A DNA stretch of 64,000 nt from the NCBI GenBank assembly GCA_000697665.1, contig KL197758.1, positions 58,580 through 122,579 of the forward strand. The letters run 5' to 3'. Below the pieces are notes generated by a model. The model was given only the letters and a program-made list of their open reading frames with translations. It was not told the DNA's origin and did not search any database. This DNA comes from Jaapia argillacea MUCL 33604 (Eukaryota > Basidiomycota > Agaricomycetes > Jaapiales > Jaapiaceae). Numbering within the stretch: the stretch's first letter is position 1; every line of letters starts with the position of its first letter. Below, one piece after another: positions 31,573-47,620 of this stretch. The position numbers and the translations under genes are program-made.

Positions 31573-34500
31573 CTATCCGAGATCCATGTCCCCAGTCAGG
31601 TACAAGGTTGCCTCCAGCTCAATTGCCATCCCGTCGTCGTCACGCCACAACTCTGAACTCGGGCCATCTTCCTGAGCGTTCTCAAGCCAGCCCACTAGTT
31701 GGCGTGTTCGTCGGAACGTGTCCTCACAACCTTCAATTTCACCCTCCTCGTTATCCCCGTCCTCAGCGCTCTCGAGACCGGCTTCGAGGCCGTCATCATC
31801 ATCTTCGATACCCCCGTCGTCGTCTTCAACACCCTCATCATCGTCCTCGTCACCCTCGACGCCGTCATCAAACGTCTCTGTCTCATCCAAACCGTCCCCG
31901 CCCTTCGAGAGTCCCCGGCGCGAACGCGACACTTCATTGAGCATGACATTTGAAGCGAGCAGGATGTCGATCTCTTCCTGAGATAGGTGTTCCGCGTGGT
32001 CTTCAATCAGGTGGGTGTGGAATTTTCGCAAGTCCTTACGCCATACACGAACACCCCATCGAGCATCCCCAGCATCAGGATCCTCCAGCCCACAGAAACG
32101 ACATCTGTAGACTCCTGGTAATGACTGAGTACAAATCATCACGACGAGGGACAAGACGACTTACTCGTCCGCACACGACAGTCCCATTGTGCCAGCAGTC
32201 GCTCACTCTGAAGCTTAGGTTTATGGAATTGCCCGTTTCGATGTCGTTTCAGTTTGGCTTCGCCAGCCCAGCCTTTCGATATTTGTTCAGGATCACAGCT
32301 GATATCTTGCTGACAGAGGTCGCACCGTAATTCTGCTGGAGAGGGGTCAGATGTATTAGCGAGGTGCCTAAATCAGAGTTAGAGTAGGGACGATGAATAT
32401 ACTCGTGAACGCCCGCACCTGATAAATTTAACTCTCTCCTCCTGAGTCTCCGCTGCTTCATCCCGCGTGTGCGCCAAACCGTTCAACTCAGCCAATCCCA
32501 AGGGAGTCACCGCTACATCGAGGTCGGTTGTGTTGGGATCCCTCGTGTCATCACCATCATCCCAGCGATGATGCTTCTCTGGAGATGACTGGGCCAATTG
32601 GAGGATATTTGCAACGGACAGTCCTTCGATTTCGTTCTTCCGTTCAATCAACTCTTCCCTCGTGAGACTCGCCTTGAGACTCGCCATCTCCCCCGTCCTC
32701 CATTCTTTTTGGTAAAGCTCCCGCTCTCGCCGCATCAACCGTTTCATGCGGCGTTCCGTCCAACCATAAGCGGCGGCCGCATCGTCGTCCTCGCATAGAG
32801 TCGTCGTATCAAACTGGTGACCAAAATCAGTTGGGGACGCTTCAGAGAGCGAATGATTCAGATTTGCTCACGACGGCGTTTCTCCACTCAGGATCACCAG
32901 TTTGCAAACATAAACGAAGGTCAAACGCTTGCCGAGAGAGGAGCTTCAATACGGGAGCCCGAACGCAGAGATCCTCAAACGAGATTTCCGGAGCAGCCGT
33001 GGCGTCTTTCAACCTTTGTGCAAATCATTAGCTGAAAACCCAATCGAGCAGAGATCAGTACAAACCTATAGCTCGAATGGGAAGGCTTTGCTTTTTCATG
33101 CCGAGGGTCGCGGATGATCTCATTCAACATGGCCCCTACCCAATCTGACCGGGTATTACCATCATCATAGTTTCCTTCCAGGGTTTTCGAATTCCCATGA
33201 TGTCCCATTCCATGACGTGTACGTTCACGTCCAAGAGCTATGGTGGCAATGGTGGCCATATTGCGTCGGAAGAGGTAAATTGTTGGTCCCACCTCCACCC
33301 CTATGTCGAGCGTCACTCAAACAAACCATCAGTACAATTGACACCACACACCTCCCATGCCACTCTTGATGCTTAATCTTCGTAGGAAATCCCGATGATA
33401 ATCGTCACTCATCGGCTTGTTTGTTATTCCCATCCCTCGAGGCTTCGATGCGACGAACATCGGCTCATGGATCACCTCGTCTTTCCACTCCAGGTGATGC
33501 TCACTACCAGCCAAGAGCTCATCAATTGTGGTATAATTTTTGAACAGTCGCCGCCGTATGCCGATGGCGACGAGATAGCAACCAGCATCCATATCGAGGT
33601 GTTCTCGGTCAGATGTGGGCCGTAGGGTAAACTGCAACCTGATGCGACCATGGATGTGACGACCTTTGAACCACTTCAACGTCACTTTGACCGTAAAACG
33701 CCCAGGACCTTCGTCTGAATCCCGTGTGATTTCGTTGTCCTGATACATGATGAATGGCTCGCCAAATTGAAGAAGATGGCCCTTATACTCACACCGACTT
33801 CGAGAAAGCATTCTTTGTAGGATTTGATAGAGAACAGAGACGAACCTCGAGGGCCAAACATGAGTTCGTACAGAATGGCTAAGCAATGCTGAAGGGACTA
33901 TAATGGAAGTGTTAGCTATGGCCGGGTGAACAGGATACGGATGAGCCAACGTTGTCATACGAGACTGGGTCAGTCATAGCTGTCGCCATCAACAGTTTTG
34001 CTTCTGGGGGGCCAAAGTACATCTTCTCAGCAACTTCAGAGCGTAGCTTGAGTCGATTTTGTACAGTTTTAACCCACTAGGCAATGTCAGTCGCACACCT
34101 GGGGATAAAGGATGGGCATTGATCGGGCTCACTCGATATGTCTCGTCTGTATTGGCTTTGGCCTGAATAGGATCCGGCTGAGTTAAGTCATTTAACTGTC
34201 GAAATATCAGCACTGCGGTAACAGTAAATAGGGGCAACTTTGCGTACAATGCCCAGGACGTTCCAACGGAGAGTTAGCATTGAGTGGTACGACATTCGTT
34301 CCCCGGGGTGCTTCTTCGAGCGAGAACATTCGACTCGACGACAGAAAAATCTATACAATCGATCTGCAGAAAATCAGCAGGCGAAGTTCGAGCAGACGGT
34401 GATAAGGACCTAGCAACCCTTCCTGATTCCATTCGTTGGCCAGAGTGGGATATGCCTCTCTAACGTAGATTGCGAACGAATTTGCAATGGCTTCGCGATT

Positions 34501-34919
34501 CCGAGCAGTGCGCGTGCCAATGGACATAACGCTGTCAACTTCCTCGGCCCAATCGTCAAATATGACGTCTAGCCCTTTCTCCCGACAAACCTCGACCCAT
34601 CGCAAAGTCGTCTGGCGCGTAGCCCTGGGCATAGGGGCCACCTGCATATATGGGAAATAGGGTACTCTATGGTTAGTGGTGCCATGGCTCTCGTGGAAAA
34701 TCGCCTTACCAGGGCGGCTGGCCAAGTTGGTGGCTGACAACGGAGATGGAACCCTGACGGTGTGCCCGTTTGTAAGGGCGGTCTGTCGCTTTGAACGCAG
34801 CTAGGTTTACTGGCAAAGGGCTTATCGCAGGTGTTTCTTGATGGGTCACATTGATTGGTGATCTGTGACATGTCACTTAGTGGTAGTCGCTCCAACTTCT
34901 GGCAGTACTCCTTGTCCAT
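31573..34919 (-). CDS. Second DUF3435-like tyrosine recombinase with C2H2 fingers and acidic tail (YR2)
   Basis: Multi-exon gene starting at about 34919 (MDKEYCQKLERLPLSDM). The core-binding region is in exons around 34400-34650 (QTTLRWVEVCREKGLDVIFDDW, NREAIANSFAIYVREAYP). The catalytic part follows at 33329-33958 (VTLKWFKG lysine region, GCYLVAIGIRRRLF, EPMFVASKPRGMGI) and 32975-33316 (FRRNMATIATI, TRHGMGHHGNSKTLEGNYDDG, giving arginine, histidine and tyrosine). After a helical spacer come two C2H2-like fingers (CDLCQQDI with H..H near 32300; CRFCGLED with H...H near 32110) and a very acidic tail (DDDGGIEDDDDG) to the stop at 31573. It has the same build as YR1 but little sequence in common. 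The first catalytic arginine was not placed with certainty, and exon joins are approximate. Confidence 0.7.
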
Positions 34920-35259
34920 GTCCTCACGACAACTTGAGGCTGCCCCACGCTATCTTACCGGGTCTCGTCTCGCCCCCGTCACCTCACATGCTGACGTGCA
35001 ACGGCGTTATTATTTGAATACTAGAGACGTCCCACACGGAGACATAGCGTGAGTCTACACATTGAACATCTCCATTTCCATATGGGAACCGCGACGCCTT
35101 GTTTCTAGGATCAATAAAATGAGAGGGATTGCAGCCGACACGAATGGGTTTGATTTATATTTTCATACCATATCTTGTAGCATATATCCATGGTTTTTAT
35201 TTGTTCACAGTGCTGGGGGCGCTTCGACATCAAAGAGAGGCATACCTGCCAACTTCAGC

Positions 35260-36395
35260 ATGAATACAAGCGCCAGATCGTTCAAACGTATAAAATACAC
35301 GTTGCTGCCACCAAATCAATGTGCGGATGCTGATGGGTCGGTAAGCCTTGTATCCAGTTGTTCTTTCGCTCAGAAGCTCTTCACAAGTTCGTTTCCAGGA
35401 AGACTCTTCTGAAGAGGAGGCGTTAGGGAACGACGATCCGATAGCCGCAGCAGAACCTGCGAATGCTGATAGCTCGGTAAGTCTCGCACTCCGTCGTTCT
35501 ATCGCTTTTGACGGATTCGCTTTCAGGATCTCTCCTTCGAAGAGGAGGGATTAGGGAACGACGATCCGATAGCCGCAGCTCAATACGTGTATCAAGAGGC
35601 CGCAGGAGATGCGTATGTGCCAAGCGATGCAGAGGAATCGACGGACTCAGATTTGGAGGTGGTCCCGGACTCGGAGGAGGAGGCTAACCAACCTAAATCT
35701 AACCGTGGTCGTCAAGGAAAAGCCAAGACATCCACACGAGACAAGGTGAGGCTTCTGTTAGGCTCTCGTCGTCATGATCGCTGATGAAAGTTGTATTCAT
35801 TCCAGGACCAGATTAGCATCAATAGGAAGGTTATAACCCGATCCACACGAGACAAGGTGAGTTTTCTCTCGGGCGCTTGACATTCTGCTCGCCTATGACA
35901 GTCGTCGCGTTTCAGAACTCTGTATCTGAGAACGATAAAAGAGCTGAAGAGGGGCGAAACAAAGGTGTATTGTTGGATCCATCATATGTGAGTATGCGTT
36001 CAGATTCACGGACTCGCCAATGTTGTCCCTTATTCACACCCTCGCAGTTTGATGATGTCTATGCGCAAAAATTGGGTAAGGCAATGAGCCTCAAGGGTCC
36101 ATTCCCAGATACGAGTATGAAGACCCAACTTCACGTTCAAGGCTACGCAACTGCCGTGGCGCACTTGGCTGTGAAGGCCAAGGATCGACAGTCTAAAGCC
36201 CTAGAGGCGCTTGTTCTCAAGATCGACTCAGCCACGACGGTCAAACACAACGACGCAGCCCAATCACACTCAGACGCCTTTGCTGCCAACAACCTATGGG
36301 CCCGCCAGTTACAGCTGCAAGAGGCGGATCTCAAACTTCGTCAGCAAGAACTGGACTTGAAGAGGGAAGAGCTTCTGTTACGCAAACGCGACTGA
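35260..36395 (+). CDS. Uncharacterised coiled-coil protein built by exon duplication
   Basis: Six exons join in phase 0 to 282 aa: 35260-35340, 35399-35476, 35527-35745, 35806-35856, 35916-35987 and 36048-36395. Exons 2 and 3 begin alike (EEEALGNDDPIAAA and EEEGLGNDDPIAAA), and exons 1 and 2 end alike (ADADGS, ANADSS). Exons 3 and 4 end with the same STRDK followed by GTGAG. The middle is acidic (PSDAEESTDSDLEVVPDSEEE) and the C terminus is a long charged helix (LQEADLKLRQQELDLKREELL), a clear coiled coil. No family recognised. The start is the best in-frame ATG but a longer N terminus is possible. It is divergent from YR2, with about 340 bp between the starts, so it might be an accessory gene of the same element; that is a guess. 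Confidence 0.6.
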
Positions 36396-36801
36396 CGATA
36401 CCTTTGGACACGAGTTCCAGCCCGTCCGTTTGATGCGATGTTTTTTTATTTTTATTTTCCGCTGCTTTCTTGCCCAAATGCGACCACAATCCCGAGCTTG
36501 GAGCTCGATGTGTATACAATGTGTATATGTGTGTGTATTGTTCTGAGATAAAAGTCATTCCTGATCCCAAGATCCCTTTCACTACAACAAGTTGGAGTGA
36601 AATTCAATCAATCTCTACGATACGACACTCGCACGCAAATTTGGGCAACCCAAAGCGAGAATCATGCTACTAGACCATTAAGCCGTGAAAGAATGCACAA
36701 ACGCGGTCCTCATGTACAGGTTGGATCGGGATGGCCCATGCACGTCGACAATGGGATGTGCAACCACTGGGAAATTGTTCCGATACACAAAAATCCAACT
36801 A

Positions 36802-39519
36802 TCATGCAAGGAACAGGGTACTGATAACAGCTACCATATAAAGTAAGGATAGCCCGAGTACAGAGTGGCGACTCATCGACCTTGAGGTCGCGACCGGGGT
36901 GGGTGATCCTTGGCCGAAAGGAGGCGGACTGGGGGGAGATGTGACCCCTCCGCCACCCAAAATAGAACCATTGTTGGACAAGACGGTGCTGATCCCTAGT
37001 ATTGTTCCATTAGCTGCTCGGTAAAAAAGAAAGCAGTGGGAGGGAGGGTGAGCAGGTGTCCTCAGCATATACAAACGATTGAAACTCACCACCGATAGCC
37101 TTGACTTGTGCATACGGAGGAGAATAGGCAAGTTGAAGAACCGTTTCAAAACCAGTTCTAGATTGACTTGCAGCCAACGAGAGTAACCTTGGATCGGATC
37201 CAGCCAGAACCTCCCAGTGCAGAACTTTAGTTGCACCATTCCTAAATGGTGTGCTTTCATTTAACATGGAGAACGGGGTAAACAGAGGTGAAACTCACCA
37301 ACTGGCATATACTTTTCTGCAGTGGCAATAAACATTAATCATTATTTCTTCGATTAGCACCTGATACTCACGATCCGACAATGCTGATATCCGGCCAACT
37401 CAGAGGGTATCCGCGCCACGTTGTTGATTTATATGCCCGATAATTCTTGAAGTCGGATGTTAAGTTCTGTAAGATTTCGCCAGGAGACGGAAGATTACCT
37501 GGATCTGGCCACCCGTTAGATTCTGGGATCCCAACGCGGCCGAGTAGATCAGGGTTCCATTGGCCCTTCATGCAGTCTCAGTATCAATGGCCAGCGGTGC
37601 TAAAGAGATAGAAACTCACGAGTGCTCTGACAACCTGGGAGGATAGGGAGTTACGGGTAATTACGGCAAAAAAATGGTAGCAGCAGTCGTACCATGGATT
37701 GGCACCCCATCCCACAAGCACATTGCCATTTGAGAGAAGCTTCAAGGACTGATTAGCCAACCGGCGGGAGTAGTTCAGTTGAAAGGCGCATACATCGACA
37801 TTCCCTTGAGAACTACTTGTCATTTGTCGAAGAGGCAAATATTGATTGCGAAGAGTAACCGTCATATTTTCAGGGTGAAGGTCCATGATCATTCCTCTAG
37901 CACCTAAATCCCGCGATAAGGAAGCACGCCTTTTGGTAGATCAACCGAGTACGAACTGGCTTCATCATTTTCCACTCCATCGCCTATTAAATATAAGTTC
38001 AGATCCGAGTCAACGAAGAAAATGCGAGAAGAACTTACTGGCATTATCAAAAAGTGAAATGGCTGTATAATTATCCCTCCACTGTGCGTTGTGCTGCCAC
38101 TCAAAACCACATTGGAAGCACATACTCCACGAACTTTTCTTCCCACCCAAAGTCCAAACGACTTCGCCCGTAATCCCGTCGATCTTGTAAACTTGGCGAT
38201 ATTGGCTACAGTTGTTCCAAAGAACAAAGTGCAAAACAAGATCAGCGACGGTGACTAGGTTCACAGGGGACATCCCAACCGAGACGAAACGAGGTAGGAC
38301 CCATCGGGTGCCTTGTCGACGGAGTTGATATGGAAGCTTCAAGGCGCATAGTTAGCCACGACGATAGAACGAGTTTGATTGCGTTTGGTACGCACAAGTC
38401 CCAAGCTAACCACGAGGTCGAGATATTAGTATGATCCCATTGACGGGTAGAAATGAGTATCCTGACAATTATTCTGGCTCGTTCCGTTCCATGGCTTTGA
38501 ATACGAGTCACTGAAGGGTACGTGGGCGCTCGCGCTGCCATGCAGTGATGAGTTAAAGTCCTGTTCATTTGGCGAAGAGCGCAGCTCTACATACTTCCAA
38601 GTAAACAATACCTCTCCGGTGACAATGTCAAGCCTGAGACAATCATATACGTTTGACGATTAAACGAGATCCACAATAACGAGACTCACTCTTGGAAACG
38701 AGACTCGAGAATCCAATCCTGGCCAGATCCCCCAAGGGCCTTCAAATTTGCCGGCACTGGTTCATATACAGTTACAAGCGCCGTCGAATTCGTGACAGAG
38801 GGGATCGCAAACTCGTGGATATCGACGGCCGTGGAGAAGGATGTCGTTAGGTTGTAGAGGACGTTGTAAGAATAATCGAGAATTAATGCCTAGGAACATG
38901 TTTCGCATCAGAACAGTGTCGTGGGTGACTAAAAGGAAATGGGCAATATTTACCCGCCCTTGGCCCCAGCCAGCCGTGGAAACAGTTCCAGTCCACAACG
39001 TCAACACTTCCACGCCATTCAGCTTATAAGGTCAAGAATATTCGATTATCAGTAATTGAGGAATACGAGAAAGATAGATATGTGGACTCTCACATTCTGT
39101 GTTCTAAAATTGAAGCAATCTCCAAGTCCTGCAGCAGGGCCCGACCAGACTAGGTCTCCGGTAGAGGTGTACATTGCTGCTCCATTGTGGGCGACGTCAG
39201 ATCCTCGAGGACACCTTGAGAGACATTCACGATGTTATCGAGGCTTCACAAGAGAATGGGATCATTAAGTTGAGCGTACGTCAGATAAAAGCCATCCTCG
39301 TATGGTCCCGAGGGAGGTTGGACAACGACGAGCGAGGTAACGTTGATGTCGGGGTTCGAAACGAACTACTCGTAAAAATGAGTGAGATGGCTTAAAATCT
39401 GTGCTCAGAAGTCCAAGAAGCAAACGAACCGTGGAGGTCTTCACCTGAGCGTGTACCAGGCGAAGGCAAGAACTCAAGAACGCGATGAGAACGACGCGAA
39501 ACGACGTTGGACACGACAT
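36802..39519 (-). CDS. Arylsulfotransferase-like (ASST) secreted or GPI-anchored protein
   Basis: A signal peptide (MSCPTSFRVVLIAFLSS...LVHAQ) starts at 39519, or at 39525 with MPMS. ASST-type beta-propeller landmarks follow in order: NVTSLVVVQPPSGPYEDGFY, TGDLVWSGPA-like, LTLWTGTVSTAGWGQG, ALGGSGQDWI, LDIVTGEVLFTWKYVELRS, PWNGT, VYKIDGITGEVVWTLGGKKSS, QHNAQWRD and ISLFDNA, DLHPENMTVTLRNQYL, SSSQGNVDV, and NGNVLVGWGANPW. Many short introns separate these. The C terminus (SLLYMVAVISTLFLA after a Ser/Pro-rich stretch) looks like a GPI-anchor signal. The family is named for bacterial sulfate transfer; the substrate of the fungal members is unknown. Confidence 0.75.
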
Positions 39520-39525
39520 GGGCAT

Positions 39526-41063
39526 CGTGGTGAAAGGTTCGGTAGATCCACGGATGTGAAGGCGCCGAGGTCTGCGTTTGTGTGTCATCTCTCCTTCGCC
39601 CACCCTCAAAATACAACCGACTCACCGTCTGGAACCATCTTCGTGCCTATCAAGCTGTGTGGGAGAAGGATGCACTGTATTATCCCTCCGCCATAAGCGA
39701 ACCATCACCACGACGTCAACGGTACCATGCGAAACATCGGGGAAAGTAGCAAACGAGGCACAGGCATAGATATGGATGTATTTTATTCCAGGATAGCGGA
39801 GGGAGACGTCTGGTTGATGTTATTTCACCGATACTAGCAGTCATAGTCATCAGGATCTGTGGAAGACCGAAGGGTGAGCATCAGCAAAAACGGGAGGAAC
39901 TTGGAAGCCCATATAAGCCCATACAAGGTATCCAAGGGTTGCCACCTTCCGGGTTTTTACCCCGGGCTTATATGGTAAACATTTGGATTGGCAAGATGGT
40001 AGAAACCCTTGGCAAGGCGTCACCACCGGATGAGTTTCGAGATTCGGGGAGCACTTACAGGGCTTACAAGGGGTTTGAGGGCTCTCCAAATTCGTTCATA
40101 ATTGTTCCAATATCTTCAGCTTATTCAACTTGTTGACTTGTTCCTTAGCACGAGAAAGATGACGGGTGAATGCCAACTGTATTCAATAATTTATGTAATA
40201 CATATCAACCGCCGTAAAAACTACTCATCGGGACAATACATACAGCAGTCACAGTAAACAAACAGGACGGAAAAGAAAGGATTTCGGGGATGAATCACAA
40301 ATACAACAACTGCGAAGCAATGGCCGCCACACGATTCATGACCGAAGCCCCAATACCGGCGACTGCTGGTAGATGGGTGTCTACGGTCAACGAACGTGGA
40401 GAGGGTCAATGGCAGGAGCAGTGAATGGGAGGGAAGGAAGAAGGGCGAGATGCAGAGAGCCGATGGGGACACTTAAATACATTGAACCGTTGTACATGTT
40501 TGCCATTTGATGGCTTCGAATGATTTGTTCCGATGCTCGGAGGCAAATCCCGGCCCTTGTAGTGAAAATCGGGCTGGTGAGGACAGGGAACACAAGTCAA
40601 CTTTTCGTTTGGAGAGCACTCTCATCTGAGATTGAAAGGCGCAGTTAAAGCCATAGTTTGTGTGGATACATCATTTGGTTATCCCTCAAGAAATCCGGAC
40701 CCATTTCCGTTCACTCTATACCTTGCTATGAGTGGTCCGTGGCACCCGACTTACAAGGCCTTGGAATCGGTGACAAGGTTGTCGAGGTTGACAAGGTTTA
40801 ATCAGGTTATTGACTAATTATAAGGGCTTGTAATGCACATATAAGGCAATAGAAGCCATCATCTTGCGGGTCACACCTTATAAACGTCACCCGGGAATAC
40901 CAGATTTTCACGTTTTCGCTGATGGCCCGATTTAGTCGCGGTGGTGGTCAATGGCCATAAAGTGGTGTTGCCTTGAATTCGACAGTCACGTTTCCGGAAC
41001 TATTCCACTTACCACACGTTCGTATGGTTATTAGCTGCTTGACTTTTGCTTCTACAACCTACA
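39526..41063. other. No recognisable gene
   Basis: A weak short inverted repeat (GCCCATATAAGCC near 39907 and GGGCTTATATGG near 39964) could mark a small element. A hydrophobic minus-strand frame at 40221-40472 is not convincing as a secreted protein. Confidence 0.4.
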
Positions 41064-42803
41064 ATGAACGGGCAAATGCCAGGACATGCGCAAGAGTACT
41101 TCTCCAGTTCTCCGTCACTTAACGCTGCCTCGCTGGGGGGAATATACAACTCCTCCTCTGCCCCCTCAAACTTACCTTGGAACAGCTACAACTATTGCAA
41201 TGCTCCTCATGTAAATGCCCAACACTACGTAGAACCTGAACACGAAGGGGTAAGGCTCGTCTACCTGAATGTTATGATGCGACACCATAAGGTACGTGGC
41301 ACCTCCCCATTGCATTTGCTTCGCCAGCCCTCAGGCTTAAGAACATTCAGCTGATCAGCGAACATAGCGCACACCGGACAACCTTTATCCCAACGAGAAC
41401 TCGTTGAACCCCTCTTCGGGTTGGGATTGTTCGAGCTTTCTCCAGTACTCGTATGGTGACTCCGACCCGTCATCACCTGAGGGCACCTCTCCACGGATAT
41501 TTCACGAAACGTCACTCCCACACTCCCACCCTTTCCTCCGCCAGTTTTGGAATGGATCCTGTGACGCCGGACAGTTGACGAAAGGCGGGCTGGATGATTC
41601 TATACATCACGGCAAAGATTTTTTTGATGTCTACCACAGGAAGTTAGGTTTCCTGGATGGCCGAGTGACGGAAGAAGAACTTTACGTGAGGACCTCGACG
41701 GAGACTCGGACATTCCAAGTTGCTGGCGGGATGTTGTATGGGATGGATCCTTCGATTACGGGGAGATCGTTTCGTGTCCATACCCAACCGGCGACTGTGA
41801 GTTAGAATCGTTGATTACGACGTGGACGATCCTCAAACGTGGAGTGGCGGCAGGTAGACTCTCTGGTACCAAGGTATATCCCATCTTTCTCTTATTCGCA
41901 TCCCCTTAATGGCCTTATAGGTATCCCTGTCCGGCAGCTAACGACATTCGAAATGCATACCAATCTGTCCCTGTATGGACCGACCACCTCCTTCAGAACC
42001 AGGACCTTCAAAGCCGGTTAGATGACACATTGGGGACGGCGGGGTTGAGCGCCTGGTCAGCTTGGTGTAAGATCACCTCTTTACCTACCTATATTCATTG
42101 AACTCAACTGCACTGCAGACGATCCCTTTTTCGACACATTCACTTCCAGAACATGCCATGGACACCCATTACCTTGTAATTCATCTGGAGCTTGCGTCTC
42201 ACAAGATGACGCAAACCGTGTATTTCAGATTGGTGACTTCGAGTATGAGTGAGTTGATTATCCATGTACTTTCACACCTTAATTTGAGCATTATCCCATT
42301 AATCCAGTTACATATGGAATTCAGCTCAAAATGCGAGCAACTACGTCGATCTCACTTTCGGTTGGCATCATCCGGTCCCTTATCCTCCTAGTGACTATCT
42401 CACCCTCAATTAGGGGTGATGTTCTCTGAATTGGACTCTAACTTCAGAGCATATCAATCTGGGAAAGAACACTTTAAGGCGAGGTTGTATGTGGGACACG
42501 ACGGATCTATGATCCGCCTTGCATCTGGACTGGGCTTGGGGAAAAACTCCCCTTTGCGATGGCCCGCCCTTGGGTCTGAGATCGTTATGGAGGTGCGTAG
42601 CCTGAGTTTTGGATCGAAACCCACTCTCTTCATTCCTGTTGGCACGAATTCAGGTGTGGCGATCCGATCAAGGGCTGTTCGTGCGAGTAATGCATGAAGG
42701 GACGCCCGTTTTCTCGTTGGAGTGGGTTCCTCTGGAGGATTTCATCTCGTTACTGGAGTCAAGAGTACCGGTTGATGTTTTTGAGGCTTGCATGGGACGT
42801 TGA
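41064..42803 (+). CDS. Histidine acid phosphatase family protein
   Basis: Branch-2 histidine phosphatase (phytase/acid phosphatase-like), which hydrolyses phosphomonoesters through a phosphohistidine. The catalytic motif, split by an intron, reads VMMRHHKRTP, the Agaricomycete variant of RHGxRxP with His in place of Gly. Then come DCSSFLQYSYGD, GSCDAGQLTKGGLDDSIHHG, YHRKLGFLDGRVTEEELYVRT, GGMLYGMDPS, the late exons LGVMFSELDSNF, the proton-donor HD in YVGHDGSMIRLASGLG, and PLRWPALGSEIV. The last exon ends FEACMGR. No signal peptide is evident from the ATG at 41064 (MNGQMPGHAQEYF); a missed upstream exon could supply one, since most relatives are secreted or membrane-anchored. Confidence 0.8.
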
Positions 42804-43128
42804 TTCCCAGCCAAGGATCTACCCAAGGTTAAGTCTATGGCCTGGCTTGTGTGACCTTGTAGTATCTGCGGTAGTGTTTGGGTGGGATTGATTTCCGGCC
42901 ATCGTCTTGCCATTCTCCTCCGTGTAGTGTGCGTCGTCGATAATTTAGTGACATCAGGCTGTTCAAACTTCAGGGTTCGGGGAGGATAAGTACACGGGGA
43001 CCCGCAGGGATCTTGAAGAAACGCGTTATGGCCTGCCCTAAAGCATCAATCGCGTTAGGCGCGGCTTCGCTAATTTTGCCGACTTCGCCGTCCACGTCTT
43101 CTGTGCCCAACTGAACTTGAACTTCACT

Positions 43129-47125
<3,997 letters not shown>

Positions 47126-47620
47126 GGATTTGGAGGCTGATTAATGTATTTAAATTTAAGATGGCATCTCGGAAATTCATGCACATTTCACTGACTTCAC
47201 TGGCGAGCTATCATGGTCAGGCTCCATGGACTTGAGGAGCACTTTAGTAGGGCCTGGGCGAAAGAGTATGTTGAGGGTTGTCATTCGCTGTTGTTTTGGA
47301 ACCGGGACTGCGTCGCGGTTCAGACCGATGGCAGTATAAAGTGCTCGGGCTAGTGGTGGAGGGTTGAGGGCATAGAGGGGATCGATTCCTCAAAGTCAAC
47401 CTTCGGCGCCGGCGCTTTCACCAAAGCGTAAACCAAACCACAACAAGTACCGTACACTCCATCAATAACGTATTTGTTCGTATTATTTCTGGAAGCCTTT
47501 GGACAACAACATCAAACAACAGGTGACGCGTCGACCAATTCAGAGCACAGAAACACTGGAGACGCGTTTTCTAGAACCTCAGCTTTCTTATTCACTCGCA
47601 CGAATACTTCACAATCAAAT
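47126..47620. other. Intergenic region between SNF2 and RPN9
   Basis: No open frame of note. It should hold the RPN9 promoter, but no TATA box is obvious. Confidence 0.4.

Noticed and set aside
40221-40472. Small secreted protein
   Set aside because: The hydrophobic start is followed by low-complexity sequence; no clear mature domain, and competing frames are equally open.
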